A DNA stretch of 64,000 nucleotides, from the NCBI GenBank assembly GCA_011525745.1, contig WYBU01000059.1, positions 62,001 to 126,000 of the forward strand, in the 5' to 3' direction. This DNA comes from Planctomycetaceae bacterium (GTDB taxonomy: Bacteria > Planctomycetota > Phycisphaerae > UBA1845 > UTPLA1). The notes below the pieces were generated by a model. It worked only from the letters and a program-made list of their open reading frames with translations. It made no database searches and had not been told where the DNA came from. The number at the start of each line of letters is the position of its first letter. The stretch's first letter is position 1. Shown here in pieces: positions 49,748 to 58,791 of this stretch. The position numbers and the translations under genes were made by a program.

Positions 49748-50455
49748 ATGGCGGCTTCGATCGGCGGACTGGCCGCGGCCCACGTGGTCGAACGGCAACT
49801 GCGCAACTGGGAGATCGGACGCAGTCAGCGGCAGGCCGACGAAACGGGCGCCGCGCGCAGCGTCGAGGACTTCATCGCCATCTCGCGCGAGGTCGGCCTC
49901 GACGACTCCGCCGTGCCCGCGCTGCTCGCCGAGCGCTTCGGATGGCCCGTCTTCGACCGCGAGCTGCTGCACCACATGGCCGGCGACGACGCCGTGCGGC
50001 GGCAGATTTACGCCTCGATGGACGAGCGCGACCTGGGCTGGATGGAGGAATCGCTCCGCTCGCTGATGCAGGCCGAGTTTGTCCGCAACGACTACTTCCA
50101 CCGACTGGCCGAAACGGTGCTCACGCTGGCCCGACAGGGCCGTGCCATTTTTGTCGGGCGCGGGGCCGATCTGATTCTGCCGCGCGATTACGGTTTGCGC
50201 GTTCGGCTGACCGCCTCGCCGGAACATCGCGCGCGGCGCCTGGCGTCACAACAGGGTCTCAACATCGACGACGCGCGGCGCGCGCTGGCCCGCATCCGCG
50301 CCGACCGCGACGAGTTCATCCGCCACCATTTCCGCGTCGATCCGGCCGATCCGGCGCGATTCGACCTGTGCATCAACGCCGAGCGCTTCACGCCGCAGCA
50401 TGCGCTCGAACTGATCCTGTCGGCCGCGGAAGCACACGGGATCACGAAGCGGTAA
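49748..50455 (+). CDS. Cytidylate-kinase-like protein with degenerate P-loop
   Basis: ATG at 49748 follows GGGAGGT; the product is 235 residues. It matches the cytidylate-kinase-like family: IAISREVG at the first strand, LLAERFGWPVFDRELLHHMA, then AIFVGRGADLILP, LRVRLTASPEHRARRLA and INAERFTPQHALELI. Family members normally carry a glycine-rich P-loop (SRQxGSGG) after the first strand. Here it is SREVGLDDSAVP, without the Gly/Ser/Lys needed to hold ATP phosphates, so kinase activity is doubtful. A nucleotide-sensing or regulatory role is possible. It precedes the malic-enzyme gene by 305 bp. Confidence 0.75.
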   Translation: MAASIGGLAAAHVVERQLRNWEIGRSQRQADETGAARSVEDFIAISREVGLDDSAVPALLAERFGWPVFDRELLHHMAGDDAVRRQIYASMDERDLGWMEESLRSLMQAEFVRNDYFHRLAETVLTLARQGRAIFVGRGADLILPRDYGLRVRLTASPEHRARRLASQQGLNIDDARRALARIRADRDEFIRHHFRVDPADPARFDLCINAERFTPQHALELILSAAEAHGITKR

Positions 50456-50760
50456 ACGTCGAAACGTCGGTACGTCGGAACAAGCATTCATCCGACGTCG
50501 GAAACGTGGTCAAGCCAAACGAGATGGGCGCTCGGCCTCGGCCACGCATCAATGTGGCCCCAAGCTTCCCGTCTTTGTGCCATGCGCTACTTGTTGCCAG
50601 GTTCTGTAGTTTTTGACTTTTCGATTTTTTTGGCTTTTCGCCGCTTGGCCGTGCTGGCACGCTGCTTGCAACCCTGCCCTTTCATCGCCGCCGCGCTGCC
50701 TTTGTCGCGGTGCGGTAGCTTCGGCGGCCGGCATTCGCCCCGGCCGGAAAGGATGTCGCC
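50456..50760. other. Intergenic region before malic enzyme
   Basis: This 305-bp gap begins with a GTCGAAACGTCGGTACGTCG motif shared with 992-1020 and 46.6 kb. It has an AT-rich patch around 50602-50640 (TTTTTGACTTTTCGATTTTT) that may hold the promoter, though no clear -35/-10 pair was fixed. GGAAAGGATG lies 3-13 bases before the next start. Confidence 0.35.
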
Positions 50761-53016
50761 ATGGATCTCGAAACCCAGGCGCTGTGCTATCACGCCAAAC
50801 CGCGGCCCGGCAAGCTCGAAGTCGTACCGACCAAACCCTGCCGGACGCAGCGCGACTTGTCGCTGGCCTACACACCGGGCGTTGCCGTGCCGTGTCTTGA
50901 AATCGAGAAGGACCCGGCGCGCTGCTTCGATTACACGTCGCGCGGAAACCTCGTCGCCGTCATCTCCAACGGCACCGCGGTGCTCGGCCTCGGCGACATC
51001 GGCGCGCTGGCCGGCAAGCCCGTCATGGAGGGCAAGGGCGTGCTGTTCAAGCGCTTCGCCGGCATCGACGTGTTCGACCTCGAAGTCGACACACACGATC
51101 CGGAGGAGTTCATCCGCGCCGTGCGGCTGCTGGAACCGACGTTCGGCGGCATCAACCTCGAGGACATCAAGGCGCCCGAGTGTTTCCACATCGAGACGAA
51201 GCTCCAGGAGCTGATGAACATCCCGATCTTCCACGACGATCAGCACGGCACCGCGATCATCTCCGGCGCGGCGCTGATCAACGCCTGCCACATACAGGGA
51301 AAAAAGCTCGACCAGGTGCGCGTCGTCATCTCCGGCGCCGGCGCCGCAGGCATCGCCTGCGCCAAGTTCTACGTGTCGCTCGGCGTGCGGCACGAGAACA
51401 TCGTCATGCTCGACTCGATCGGCGTCATCTACATGGGGCGCGAGAAGGGGATGAACCCGTTCAAGAGCGAATTCGCCGCCGACACCAAGGCCCGCACGCT
51501 GGCCGACGCGATGAAAGGCGCCGACGTCTTCTCGGGTCTGTCCAAGGGCGGATTGCTCACGCCCGAGATGGTCAAGACGATGGCCCCCAAGCCGTTCATC
51601 TGCGCGATGGCCAATCCCGATCCCGAGATCCTGCCGCACGCGGCGCGCGAGGCGCGGCCCGACGCGATCGTGGCGACCGGCCGCAGCGACTTCGCCAATC
51701 AGGTCAACAACGTGCTGGGGTTCCCCTTCATCTTCCGCGGCGCTCTGGACGTGCGGGCGCGCAAGATCAACGAGGAAATGAAACTGGCCGCCTGCCACGC
51801 GCTGGCCCGGCTGGCGCGCGAGGACGTGCCCGACGCCGTGCTGCGCGCGTACGGCCTGAAGCACCTGCGCTTCGGACCCGACTACATCATCCCCAAGCCC
51901 TTCGATCCGCGCGTGCTGACGTGGGAGTCGTCAGCCGTGGCCGAAGCGGCCATCCGCACCGGCGTGGCCCAGAAACCCATCGCCGACATGCAGGCGTATC
52001 GCGAGCGGCTCGAAGCATCTCAATCGCGCTCGCAGGAATTCATGCAGAGCATTCGCCATCGCGCCAGCTGCGCGGGCAAGCGGATCGTCTTCTCGGACGG
52101 CGAGGACGAGTCGGTCATCCGCGCGGCGCACCTGCTGGTCGAGGACGAGTTGGCGCGGCCGGTCCTGATCGGCAACGTCGAGAACATCCACAAGCTCGCC
52201 CGCGAGCTGGGAACGAACCTTGACGGCGTCGAGGTCATCGACCCGGCGACCTACTCGCGGCGCGACAAGCTGGCCGCCCACTATTACGACAAGCGCAAAC
52301 GCAAGGGCGTAACCTGGGCCGACGCACGGTACTACGCCGGCCGGCCGGACTGGTTTGCCGCGCTGATGCTCGATCTGGGACTGGTCGACGGCATGGTGGC
52401 CGGCATGAGCCGCAGCCAGCCGTTCGTCATGCGGGCGCTGCTGGAAGTGATTCCGCTGCGCGACGACGTCGAGCGCATTTCGGGTGTGACGATACTGCTG
52501 ACCCGGAACGATGTGCTCTTCCTGGCCGACTGCACGGCCAAGATCGACCCGACGGCCGAGCAGCTTGCCGAAACGGCCCTGCTGACGGCCGCCGTGGCGC
52601 GCCATTTTCACATCGAGCCGCGGGTGGCGATGCTGTCGTTCAGCAACTTCGGCAGCGTGAGTTGCCGCGGCACGTCCAAGTCGCGCCGCGCGGCCGAGTT
52701 GGCGCGCACGATCGACCCGTCGCTGCGCATCGACGGCGAGATGCAGGCGGACGTGGCGTTGAACGCCGCCATGCAGGAGAGCATGTACCCCTTCTGCGAG
52801 TTGAAGGGGCCGGCGAACGTGCTGGTGTTCCCCGACTTGGCGTCGGCGCACGTGGCATCGCGGCTGATGGCCACCGTCGGAGGAGCGGAGTCGATCGGTC
52901 CGCTGACGCTGGGTTTGAGCAAGCCGGTCAACGTGTTGCATCCGGCCAGCGACGCGGAGGAAATCGTCAACGCCGCGGCCATCACCGCCATCGAGTGCAT
53001 CGATGGGGCTCTGTGA
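50761..53016 (+). CDS. maeB: NADP-dependent malic enzyme fused to phosphotransacetylase-like domain
   Basis: The 751-residue MaeB-type protein decarboxylates malate to pyruvate, yielding NAD(P)H. The malic domain (about 1-425) has SLAYTPGVAVPCLEI (with the catalytic Tyr), FAGIDVFDLEVDT, GGINLEDIKAPECF, the metal-binding IFHDDQHGTAII and the Rossmann VVISGAGAAGIACAKF. The C-terminal phosphotransacetylase-like domain (about 430-750) has IVFSDGEDESVIRAAH, GMVAGMSRS, MLSFSNFGS and VLVFPDLASAHVASRL. In relatives that domain is regulatory, binding acetyl-CoA. GGAAAGGATG precedes the ATG. It is followed by a minus-strand gene. Confidence 0.95.
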   Translation: MDLETQALCYHAKPRPGKLEVVPTKPCRTQRDLSLAYTPGVAVPCLEIEKDPARCFDYTSRGNLVAVISNGTAVLGLGDIGALAGKPVMEGKGVLFKRFAGIDVFDLEVDTHDPEEFIRAVRLLEPTFGGINLEDIKAPECFHIETKLQELMNIPIFHDDQHGTAIISGAALINACHIQGKKLDQVRVVISGAGAAGIACAKFYVSLGVRHENIVMLDSIGVIYMGREKGMNPFKSEFAADTKARTLADAMKGADVFSGLSKGGLLTPEMVKTMAPKPFICAMANPDPEILPHAAREARPDAIVATGRSDFANQVNNVLGFPFIFRGALDVRARKINEEMKLAACHALARLAREDVPDAVLRAYGLKHLRFGPDYIIPKPFDPRVLTWESSAVAEAAIRTGVAQKPIADMQAYRERLEASQSRSQEFMQSIRHRASCAGKRIVFSDGEDESVIRAAHLLVEDELARPVLIGNVENIHKLARELGTNLDGVEVIDPATYSRRDKLAAHYYDKRKRKGVTWADARYYAGRPDWFAALMLDLGLVDGMVAGMSRSQPFVMRALLEVIPLRDDVERISGVTILLTRNDVLFLADCTAKIDPTAEQLAETALLTAAVARHFHIEPRVAMLSFSNFGSVSCRGTSKSRRAAELARTIDPSLRIDGEMQADVALNAAMQESMYPFCELKGPANVLVFPDLASAHVASRLMATVGGAESIGPLTLGLSKPVNVLHPASDAEEIVNAAAITAIECIDGAL

Positions 53017-53069
53017 GACGCTGTGCCGATTGCGGATCGCTCGCGGTCAGCCGGATCAGGGTCACTTGG

Positions 53070-53109
53070 AAAAAAAAAGGCCCCTCCTCCCACTCCGGGA
53101 AGAAGGGGC
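53070..53109 (-). terminator. Rho-independent terminator of the secreted Gly-rich protein gene
   Basis: On the minus strand a GC-rich hairpin (arms GCCCCTTCTTCCC and GGGAGGAGGGGC, one bulge/wobble) is followed by nine T residues (A-run at 53070-53078 on the + strand). It lies about 60 bp after the stop codon at 53171. It is the cleanest intrinsic terminator seen in the window. Confidence 0.8.
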
Positions 53110-53170
53110 AGGATGCGCTCCATTCCCCTTCACAAGGAGCGCATCCACGTTTCGGCGGGCGCCTGCGGCG

Positions 53171-54391
53171 TCACGTCGACGGCAGGCACAGGAAGTCGTA
53201 GGCGAAGCCGCTCGTCGTGCAGCAACCCTCGAAGAAGAAAGCCGCGTTGATCAGGTTCAGAAGGACGTTGAACTGTTGCGCGTTCAGGCCGTAGGGCACG
53301 GCGACGCCACCACCTCCTCCGAGCCGGGCTTCCGCAGCCGCGAGGATGTCGTTGATCGACTGGCCCTCCAGCGCATTGACCTGGGCGGTGTTGAGCACGC
53401 TTCCGGCCAGGGCCAGGGGCGAGCCTGTGTTGGCGCCGGCGGTCAGATTGCAGATCACCAGATCACCGAAACTCGGATCACCTCCGAAGATCGGATTCAT
53501 GTCGATGTTGATGTGCAGTGCCAGCACCTGACCCGCGAGATTCCCGCCGCCGGTGGAGCCCACGGAAAGGGGATTGACAAAATTGCCGCGGTTGAGGTAT
53601 CCGGTGCCCACGCCTCCGGGCGCCGGCAGATAGACCTGAAGTGCCGCCGCCGTAGTGAACGTCAGCGTATTGCCAATACCCACGGTCAGTCCGGAGGGAT
53701 AGAGCGTCGGAAACGCCCCCTCGATGATCGGAAACGCATGATTGGCGATGTTGCCGTGGCTGTAGGTGCAATAGTGGTCGGGGAAGTCGGTCAAACCATC
53801 GCAGTCGTCGGTGATGCACTGGAGGTCGGGCGTGAAATCGCTGCGGCGGTAGTCGCGATTGCCGTGCCCGAACACGCGGAACACGTAACAGTCGTTGCAC
53901 TCCAGTTCGTTGCAGTTGAAGGAGACGCCCGGGTCGCTGTCCTCCAGCGCACCAATCGTCACGAACGCGCACTCTCCGGCGTCGAGACTCCACGGTGATC
54001 CACTCGCATTGCCGGAGAACGACCCGTGGCACAGCAAGCCGCTGTCGGATGAGGGCCAAGTGCGGTCATCGGCGGTGCCAGGGATGCCATCGGCGCCGCG
54101 GTGCCACACATCGTGCGGCAGCCACTGGATCGAGAATCCGGCCGGCAACCCGGTCCCTCCGGCCGGGGCGCAGATTTCGAGCGTGATGGTGTGCGCCGTT
54201 GAACCTGCGCAGTTCACAGTAGGCGTCGTGATGGGGGTCTTGGGGCCCCCGCCCCCCCCGCCACCACCACCCGGCGGAGGAAAGGGTGGTACAGCCAGCG
54301 CGTTGACCACGATCAGGATGCCCGCGCCAAGGGCGCCGCATCCGAGGATCGCGCGCGAACTCCGAGCTTCACGTGTCATTCGCGGATTCAT
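53171..54391 (-). CDS. Secreted Gly-rich, Cys-containing protein of unknown function
   Basis: ATG at 54391 (MNPRMTRE) has GGAG 6 bases upstream and is preferred to ATG 54403. The 406-residue protein has a signal peptide (to about residue 37, ALA) and then a linker of nine consecutive glycines. A beta-rich domain follows with paired cysteines (VNCAGSTAHTITLEICAPAG; FNCNELECNDCYVFRVFGHG; CITDDCDG), suggesting disulfides outside the cytoplasm. A Gly-rich C-terminus ends EGCCTTSGFAYDFLC. No catalytic motif is recognised. It is transcribed alone and has its own strong terminator. Confidence 0.65.
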   Translation of the reverse strand: MNPRMTREARSSRAILGCGALGAGILIVVNALAVPPFPPPGGGGGGGGGPKTPITTPTVNCAGSTAHTITLEICAPAGGTGLPAGFSIQWLPHDVWHRGADGIPGTADDRTWPSSDSGLLCHGSFSGNASGSPWSLDAGECAFVTIGALEDSDPGVSFNCNELECNDCYVFRVFGHGNRDYRRSDFTPDLQCITDDCDGLTDFPDHYCTYSHGNIANHAFPIIEGAFPTLYPSGLTVGIGNTLTFTTAAALQVYLPAPGGVGTGYLNRGNFVNPLSVGSTGGGNLAGQVLALHINIDMNPIFGGDPSFGDLVICNLTAGANTGSPLALAGSVLNTAQVNALEGQSINDILAAAEARLGGGGGVAVPYGLNAQQFNVLLNLINAAFFFEGCCTTSGFAYDFLCLPST

Positions 54392-54738
54392 GACAATCTC
54401 CATTCTACGGTGTGTACGTGACTCGCTGCGGTCGGGAGACCCCTCTCGACCGACCCGTAAACCGGCGTAACGCAAGCCGCCCCGGTGACCCGGCCGGGAT
54501 GACTGGTGTGATTGCTCGCCGACTTCGCTGCGTTCCGTCGCCTCCGAGGTGGTTCTGCCGGGCGGGGCAGAGCGAGGCGCTCCCTCGAACGGAATGGTGA
54601 AAACTTCCTCCTTGAAAGCGCCCGGTAGTTTGACCTCGCATCACGGAGGAGTCAAGGATTTTTTGGCGGATTTTCTAGGTATTAGTCGCCTTCGCCTGGT
54701 TGAATAAGCCGGTGGCGCCGAAATGATTGTATCGTCAT

Positions 54739-54769
54739 ATGACACAGTAGGTTACAAACACTGTGTCAT
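54739..54769. promoter_or_regulatory. Perfect 9-bp inverted repeat, candidate operator
   Basis: ATGACACAG and CTGTGTCAT are perfectly complementary and separated by 13 bp (54748-54760). The site lies in the 655-bp divergent gap between the secreted Gly-rich protein gene (start 54391) and csoR (start 55047), in an AT-richer stretch. The arm length and spacing suit a dimeric regulator. The half-site is unrelated to the CsoR palindromes. Confidence 0.45.
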
Positions 54770-54965
54770 GGGGCGAGCATAGGTTGATCGTTACGGGTGG
54801 CGAGTTATGAGACGTTCGAATATGGCGATTGCAGGAATCGCGCCGCCTGAAACGGCGGTAAACGGAACGGTTGCACACAACAAAAGGGGCGTGATTCATT
54901 CGGATATTCCGTGTACAGAACAGCGGGCGTCGCCGGTCGGCGTTCCTCCGGATACGCCGGCTCTA

Positions 54966-54980
54966 TACCCTGAGAGGGTA
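54966..54980. promoter_or_regulatory. Upstream CsoR-type palindrome
   Basis: TACCCT-GAG-AGGGTA is a perfect 6-bp palindrome with a 3-bp centre, immediately upstream of the -35 box. It resembles the operator overlapping the promoter and gives CsoR a second possible site. Confidence 0.55.
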
Positions 54981-54981
54981 C

Positions 54982-55009
54982 TTGACATTATACCCCTACT
55001 GGGTATAAT
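54982..55009 (+). promoter_or_regulatory. csoR-copA promoter with overlapping CsoR operator
   Basis: TTGACA (54982-54987), 16-bp spacer, TATAAT (55004-55009): both boxes match the sigma-70 consensus exactly. The operator TATACCC-CTACT-GGGTATA (54989-55007) has perfect 7-bp arms and covers the spacer and most of the -10 box. This is the layout known for CsoR repressors, which leave the site when they bind Cu(I). Transcription would begin about 30 bases before the csoR ATG. Confidence 0.85.
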
Positions 55010-55046
55010 CCGCCAGTTACGAACCCGACGCAACGGAGAACGCGCG

Positions 55047-55397
55047 ATGAAAGCCAAACGACCGCCGCCCGCCTGTGCGTGCGCCGCCAAAGACGCCGCG
55101 TCCGCGGGCCGCAACGCCGTGCAGGTCGATCCGCAAATCAAGGCCGACAATCTCGTCCGGTTGCGTCGCGCGGAAGGTCAGGTGCGCGGCATCATCCGCA
55201 TGATCGAGGAAGACCGTTACTGCGCCGACATCGTCACGCAGGTCGCCGCGGTGCGCGAATCGCTTCGCGCCGTGGCCAACGGGTTGCTTCAGAATCATCT
55301 GCGCCACTGCGCGGCGGCCGCGTTCCGCAAGGGGTCCGATCAGGCCGACGCCATGTACGCCGAGATCATCGACCTTGTCGGGCGCATGACACGGTGA
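55047..55397 (+). CDS. csoR: CsoR-family copper-sensing repressor
   Basis: CsoR is an all-helical tetrameric repressor that releases DNA on binding Cu(I). The 116-residue product starts at ATG 55047 with GGAG about 10 bases ahead. The Cu(I) ligands are in place: Cys in [11 protein letters not shown], and His and Cys in NHLRHC (His-x3-Cys). That set (Cys-His-Cys) marks copper sensors and not nickel/cobalt RcnR. An extra Cys pair in the N-terminal tail (PACACAAK) is outside the core. It controls its own operon with copA, whose reading frame touches its stop (GTGA at 55394-55397). Confidence 0.93.
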   Translation: MKAKRPPPACACAAKDAASAGRNAVQVDPQIKADNLVRLRRAEGQVRGIIRMIEEDRYCADIVTQVAAVRESLRAVANGLLQNHLRHCAAAAFRKGSDQADAMYAEIIDLVGRMTR

Positions 55398-55402
55398 ATC
55401 TC

Positions 55403-57742
55403 ATGACCGCCCAATCTACGGCCGAAGCTGCTGCCCCGATTGATCGTTGCGACCTGCCGATCGGCGGCATGTCCTGCGCCGCTTGCGCCGCGACGATCGA
55501 GAAGGGGCTGGCCGGCGCAGCGGGCGTGCACCGCGCCTCGGTTAACTTCGCGGCGCAGCGCGCCACTGTCGAGTTCGACCCGGCGGTGACGAGCGTCGCG
55601 ACGCTTGGAGGCGTCGTTCGATCGCTGGGTTATCGCGTCATCGCGCCGGCTGAAACCGCGCCGGACGACGCGACACACGGTCGCCCGAAGTCGCCCGCCG
55701 TCGGCGAAATCGAAAACGCGATGCAGGTCGAGCGCGACGCCGAGTACCGCCGCCTGCGTCGTCGTTTCGCCATCGCCGCGGCGCTGTCGCTGCCGGTACT
55801 GATCATCGCCATGTCGCACGGGCGGATCGCGTTTCTGAATCAGCCGTGGATGAACTGGGTGCAGTTGGCGTTGACGACGCCGGTCGTGCTGGGCTGCGGG
55901 TGGGGGTTCTTCCGCGGCGCGTGGCACGCGTTGCGGCGGCGCTTCGCGGACATGAACACACTGATCGCCGTGGGGACCGGAGCGGCCTACGGATACTCGG
56001 TCGTCGCCACGATCCGGCCGTCGTTTTTCGCGGCGGCTCACACCGCGAACGGCCACGCGACCGGTGCGCCGGTCTATTTCGAGGCCGCCGCGGTCATCAT
56101 CGCGCTGATCCTTTTCGGCCGCATGTTGGAAGCTCGCGCCCGCGACCGCACGGGCGACGCGATCCGCCGGCTGCTGGCGCTTCAGCCGCGCACGGCGCGG
56201 GTGTTGCGCGATGGTCGCGAGTGCGACGTGCCGATCGGCGAGGTCGTCGCGGGCGATTGCGTGCTGGTGCGGCCGGGCGAGCGCATCGCCGTCGACGGCG
56301 TGGTCGAATCGGGCGGCTCGGCGGTGGACGAGTCGATGCTGACGGGTGAGAGCATGCCCGTGGACAAGTCACCGGGCGACGAAGTCTTCGGCGGCACGCT
56401 CAACACCAGCGGCGCGATTCGCTTCCGCGCGACCAAGGTCGGCGCCGAAACGGCCTTGCAGCAGATCGTTCGACTGGTTCGCGAGGCGCAGGGGCGCAAG
56501 GCGCCGATCGCGCGGCTGGCCGACGTGGTCGCCGGCGTGTTCACGCCGATCGTGATCGGTATCGCGATCGTAACGTTTGTCATCTGGTATTTCGCAGCGC
56601 CGGTCGAAACGCGGCTCAACCTGGCGTTGCTGACGTTCGTATCGGTGCTGATCATCGCCTGCCCGTGCGCGCTGGGACTGGCGACGCCCACGGCAATCAT
56701 GGTCGGCACCGGCCGCGGCGCAGAGCAGGGCATTCTCATCCGCGGCGGGGAAGCGCTCGAAAGGGCGCACCAGCTCGACACGATCGTGCTCGACAAGACC
56801 GGCACGATCACCACCGGCCGGCCGGCGTTGACAGACGTCGTTGCGGAAGCGGGCTTCGACGAAAACGAGCTGTTGCGGCTGGCGGCCTCGGCCGAGCGCG
56901 GCAGCGAGCATCCGGTCGGCGCGGCGATCGTCCGTGCCGCGGAGGAGAAGGGGTTGTCAGCGGTTGCGCCGGAGCAGTTCCAGGCCGTCGCCGGTCGGGG
57001 CATCGAGGCGACGGTGGAAGGTCGCCAGGTTGTCGTCGGCAATCGCGAGATGGTGCGCGACGCCCGCGCACCGTCGGCGGGCCTCGAAGCCCGCGCGGAA
57101 GAGTTGGCGCAAGACGGCCGCACGCCGATGTTTGTGGCGATCGACGGCCGGCCGGCCGGGCTGCTGGCGGTGGCCGATCGCGCGCGTCCGGAGTCGCGTG
57201 AGGCGATCGAGACGTTGCGGCGCATGGGACTGAGCGTCGTGATGATCACAGGCGATCATCGTCGCACGGCGGAGGCGGCGGCGCGGCAGGTGGGCATCGA
57301 TCGCGTGCTGGCGGAGGTGCGCCCCGAAGGCAAGGCCGAGCAGGTTCGGGCGTTGCAGGCCGAAGGTCGCGTCGTGGCGATGGTGGGCGACGGAATCAAC
57401 GATGCTCCCGCGCTGGCAGCGGCCGACATCGGCATGGCGATCGGCGTCGGCGCCGACGTGGCGGTCGAGGCGGCGGACATCACGTTGATGCGCGGCGATC
57501 TGCGCGGCGTGGCAGCGGCAATCCGTCTGTCGCGCGCGACGTTGCGGACGATCCGGCAGAATCTGTTCTGGGCGTTTTTCTACAACGTGCTGAGCCTTCC
57601 GCTGGCGGCGGGCGTGCTCTATCCGTTTACCGGCTGGCTGCTGTCGCCGATCGTGGCCAGCGCTGCGATGTCGTTTTCGAGCGTTAGCGTGGTCGCCAAC
57701 AGCCTGCGCCTGCGCGCGTTCGCAGCGGGCAGCGGAGAGTGA
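55403..57742 (+). CDS. copA: Copper-exporting P1B-type ATPase
   Basis: CopA pumps Cu(I) out of the cytoplasm. The 779-residue protein has one N-terminal metal-binding domain with [13 protein letters not shown], eight predicted membrane helices, TGES in the actuator, CPC in the sixth helix ([14 protein letters not shown]), [11 protein letters not shown], the SEHP-type nucleotide motif ([10 protein letters not shown]), and [16 protein letters not shown]. The final helix carries the Met/Ser motif [15 protein letters not shown] of Cu(I) pumps. ATG at 55403 has GGTGA 5 bases upstream; GTG at 55394 overlaps the csoR stop and is an alternative. It is expressed with csoR from the copper-controlled promoter. 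Confidence 0.95.
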   Translation: MTAQSTAEAAAPIDRCDLPIGGMSCAACAATIEKGLAGAAGVHRASVNFAAQRATVEFDPAVTSVATLGGVVRSLGYRVIAPAETAPDDATHGRPKSPAVGEIENAMQVERDAEYRRLRRRFAIAAALSLPVLIIAMSHGRIAFLNQPWMNWVQLALTTPVVLGCGWGFFRGAWHALRRRFADMNTLIAVGTGAAYGYSVVATIRPSFFAAAHTANGHATGAPVYFEAAAVIIALILFGRMLEARARDRTGDAIRRLLALQPRTARVLRDGRECDVPIGEVVAGDCVLVRPGERIAVDGVVESGGSAVDESMLTGESMPVDKSPGDEVFGGTLNTSGAIRFRATKVGAETALQQIVRLVREAQGRKAPIARLADVVAGVFTPIVIGIAIVTFVIWYFAAPVETRLNLALLTFVSVLIIACPCALGLATPTAIMVGTGRGAEQGILIRGGEALERAHQLDTIVLDKTGTITTGRPALTDVVAEAGFDENELLRLAASAERGSEHPVGAAIVRAAEEKGLSAVAPEQFQAVAGRGIEATVEGRQVVVGNREMVRDARAPSAGLEARAEELAQDGRTPMFVAIDGRPAGLLAVADRARPESREAIETLRRMGLSVVMITGDHRRTAEAAARQVGIDRVLAEVRPEGKAEQVRALQAEGRVVAMVGDGINDAPALAAADIGMAIGVGADVAVEAADITLMRGDLRGVAAAIRLSRATLRTIRQNLFWAFFYNVLSLPLAAGVLYPFTGWLLSPIVASAAMSFSSVSVVANSLRLRAFAAGSGE

Positions 57743-57960
57743 ACGCGCGGCGCGGGCCGCGGACGGGAGAACGAAGTTTGTGGACGCCGATTCTGAACTT
57801 GAAATCTGAGATTTAGAATTTCAGATATTAAATATCCGATGTTGAATCTCAACTCTCAGATTGGAGATTCCAAATCGGCGCACGCGACTGTCGATCTCCG
57901 GCTTCGCCTCACCTCTCCGTTTCGACCAAATGACGTTTCGACTTTTCAGCGTTTCGGCGT

Positions 57961-58311
57961 CTACATCCCCGGGTCGCCGCTGGCCGAGGTGCGGCCTTTG
58001 GAGTCGATCAGTTTGCCGATGGCGCGGTCGAGCACGCGTTCGAGCTTCTCGGCGGCGCCGTCGATGGCCTGCTCGAGCGTGGCGGCATAATGCGTGACGG
58101 TATGGGGCTGGAGGCCCTTGAGGCGCGCCTCCATCAGGCAGCGTTTGTCGTTTTCACCGGGCTTGTGGCTGTTCTCGTCGCTGAGGTGCACCTCGACGCG
58201 GGTGATCTGCTGCGCGAAGCGGTCGAGCGTCGCGGCCACTTCCGATTCGACGTAACGCTTCAACTCCTCGCCGCCGCGGATGTTGTTGTCGGTGTTGAAT
58301 TGCACCTGCAT
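57961..58311 (-). CDS. HPF/RaiA-family ribosome-associated protein
   Basis: The 116-residue protein matches the short HPF/RaiA-type family: MQVQFNTDNNIRGGEELKRY, ITRVEVHLSDENSHK, DKRCLMEARLKGLQPHTVTH, and TLEQAIDGAAEKLERVLDRA. The beta-alpha-beta-beta-beta-alpha fold binds the ribosomal decoding region in classic members and stabilises idle ribosomes. This subgroup is shorter and less studied, so hibernation activity is inferred. GGGAG lies about 10 bases before the ATG. Its 5' region contains a seven-copy hairpin array starting 85 bp upstream of the start. Confidence 0.85.
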   Translation of the reverse strand: MQVQFNTDNNIRGGEELKRYVESEVAATLDRFAQQITRVEVHLSDENSHKPGENDKRCLMEARLKGLQPHTVTHYAATLEQAIDGAAEKLERVLDRAIGKLIDSKGRTSASGDPGM

Positions 58312-58395
58312 GATGGTCGTACTCCCGTGTTGGCACCCGTTGTCGGGCGGTACGGACGATATTGTATCGCCCGTACCGCCCGAGATGAGGTCCGA

Positions 58396-58652
58396 GTGGC
58401 ACAGCCGCCTTCGGCTGTGTCCCGCCGTCCATATGGCACAGCCGCCCTCGGCTGTGTCCCGCCGTCCATGTGGCACAGCCGCCCTCGGCTGTGTCTTGCC
58501 GCCCATGTGGCACAGCCGCCCTCGGCTGTGTCTTGCCGCCCATGTGGCACAGCCGCCCTCGGCTGTGTCCCGCCGTCCATGTAGCACAGCCGCCCTCGGC
58601 TGTGTCTTGCCGCCCATGTGGCACAGCCGCCCTCGGCTGTGTCCCACCGCTT
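58396..58652. repeat. Tandem array of seven 37-bp hairpin units
   Basis: Seven head-to-tail units (starts at about 58394, 58431, 58468, 58505, 58542, 58579, 58616) each contain CACAGCCG-CCCT-CGGCTGTG, an 8-bp perfect stem with a 4-base loop, followed by a GTCTTGCCGCCCAT or GTCCCGCCGTCCAT tail. The first unit has loop CCTT; one unit has TAGC in place of TGGC. There are no unique spacers, so it is not a CRISPR array. It occupies the gap (58312-58791) between the start of the HPF-type gene and the end of the cytochrome gene, both on the minus strand. Confidence 0.9.
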
Positions 58653-58730
58653 GCGCGACGGGTTCTGATAACCGCAGCGGTTGCGCTTGCGGCTCGGACC
58701 GGACTTGACGCGCCCCCGGCGACACTCGCC

Positions 58731-58753
58731 GCTCCCTCACGGTCGCGGTTCGG
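58731..58753 (-). repeat. Single family C repeat
   Basis: On the minus strand it reads CCGAACCGCGACCGTGAGGG followed by AGC. It lies 40 bp before the end of the cytochrome gene. No inverted partner is nearby. Confidence 0.6.
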
Positions 58754-58791
58754 TTCAAGGAGCAAGCGCGGTTCGGGTCAAACGGCAGCCG

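Noticed and set aside
54807-55046. Longer N-terminus for CsoR from an upstream ATG
   Set aside because: It would place the CsoR operator and promoter inside the coding region; the family N-terminus fits ATG 55047.
58396-58652. CRISPR array
   Set aside because: The repeat units abut each other with no unique spacers, and no cas gene is in the window.
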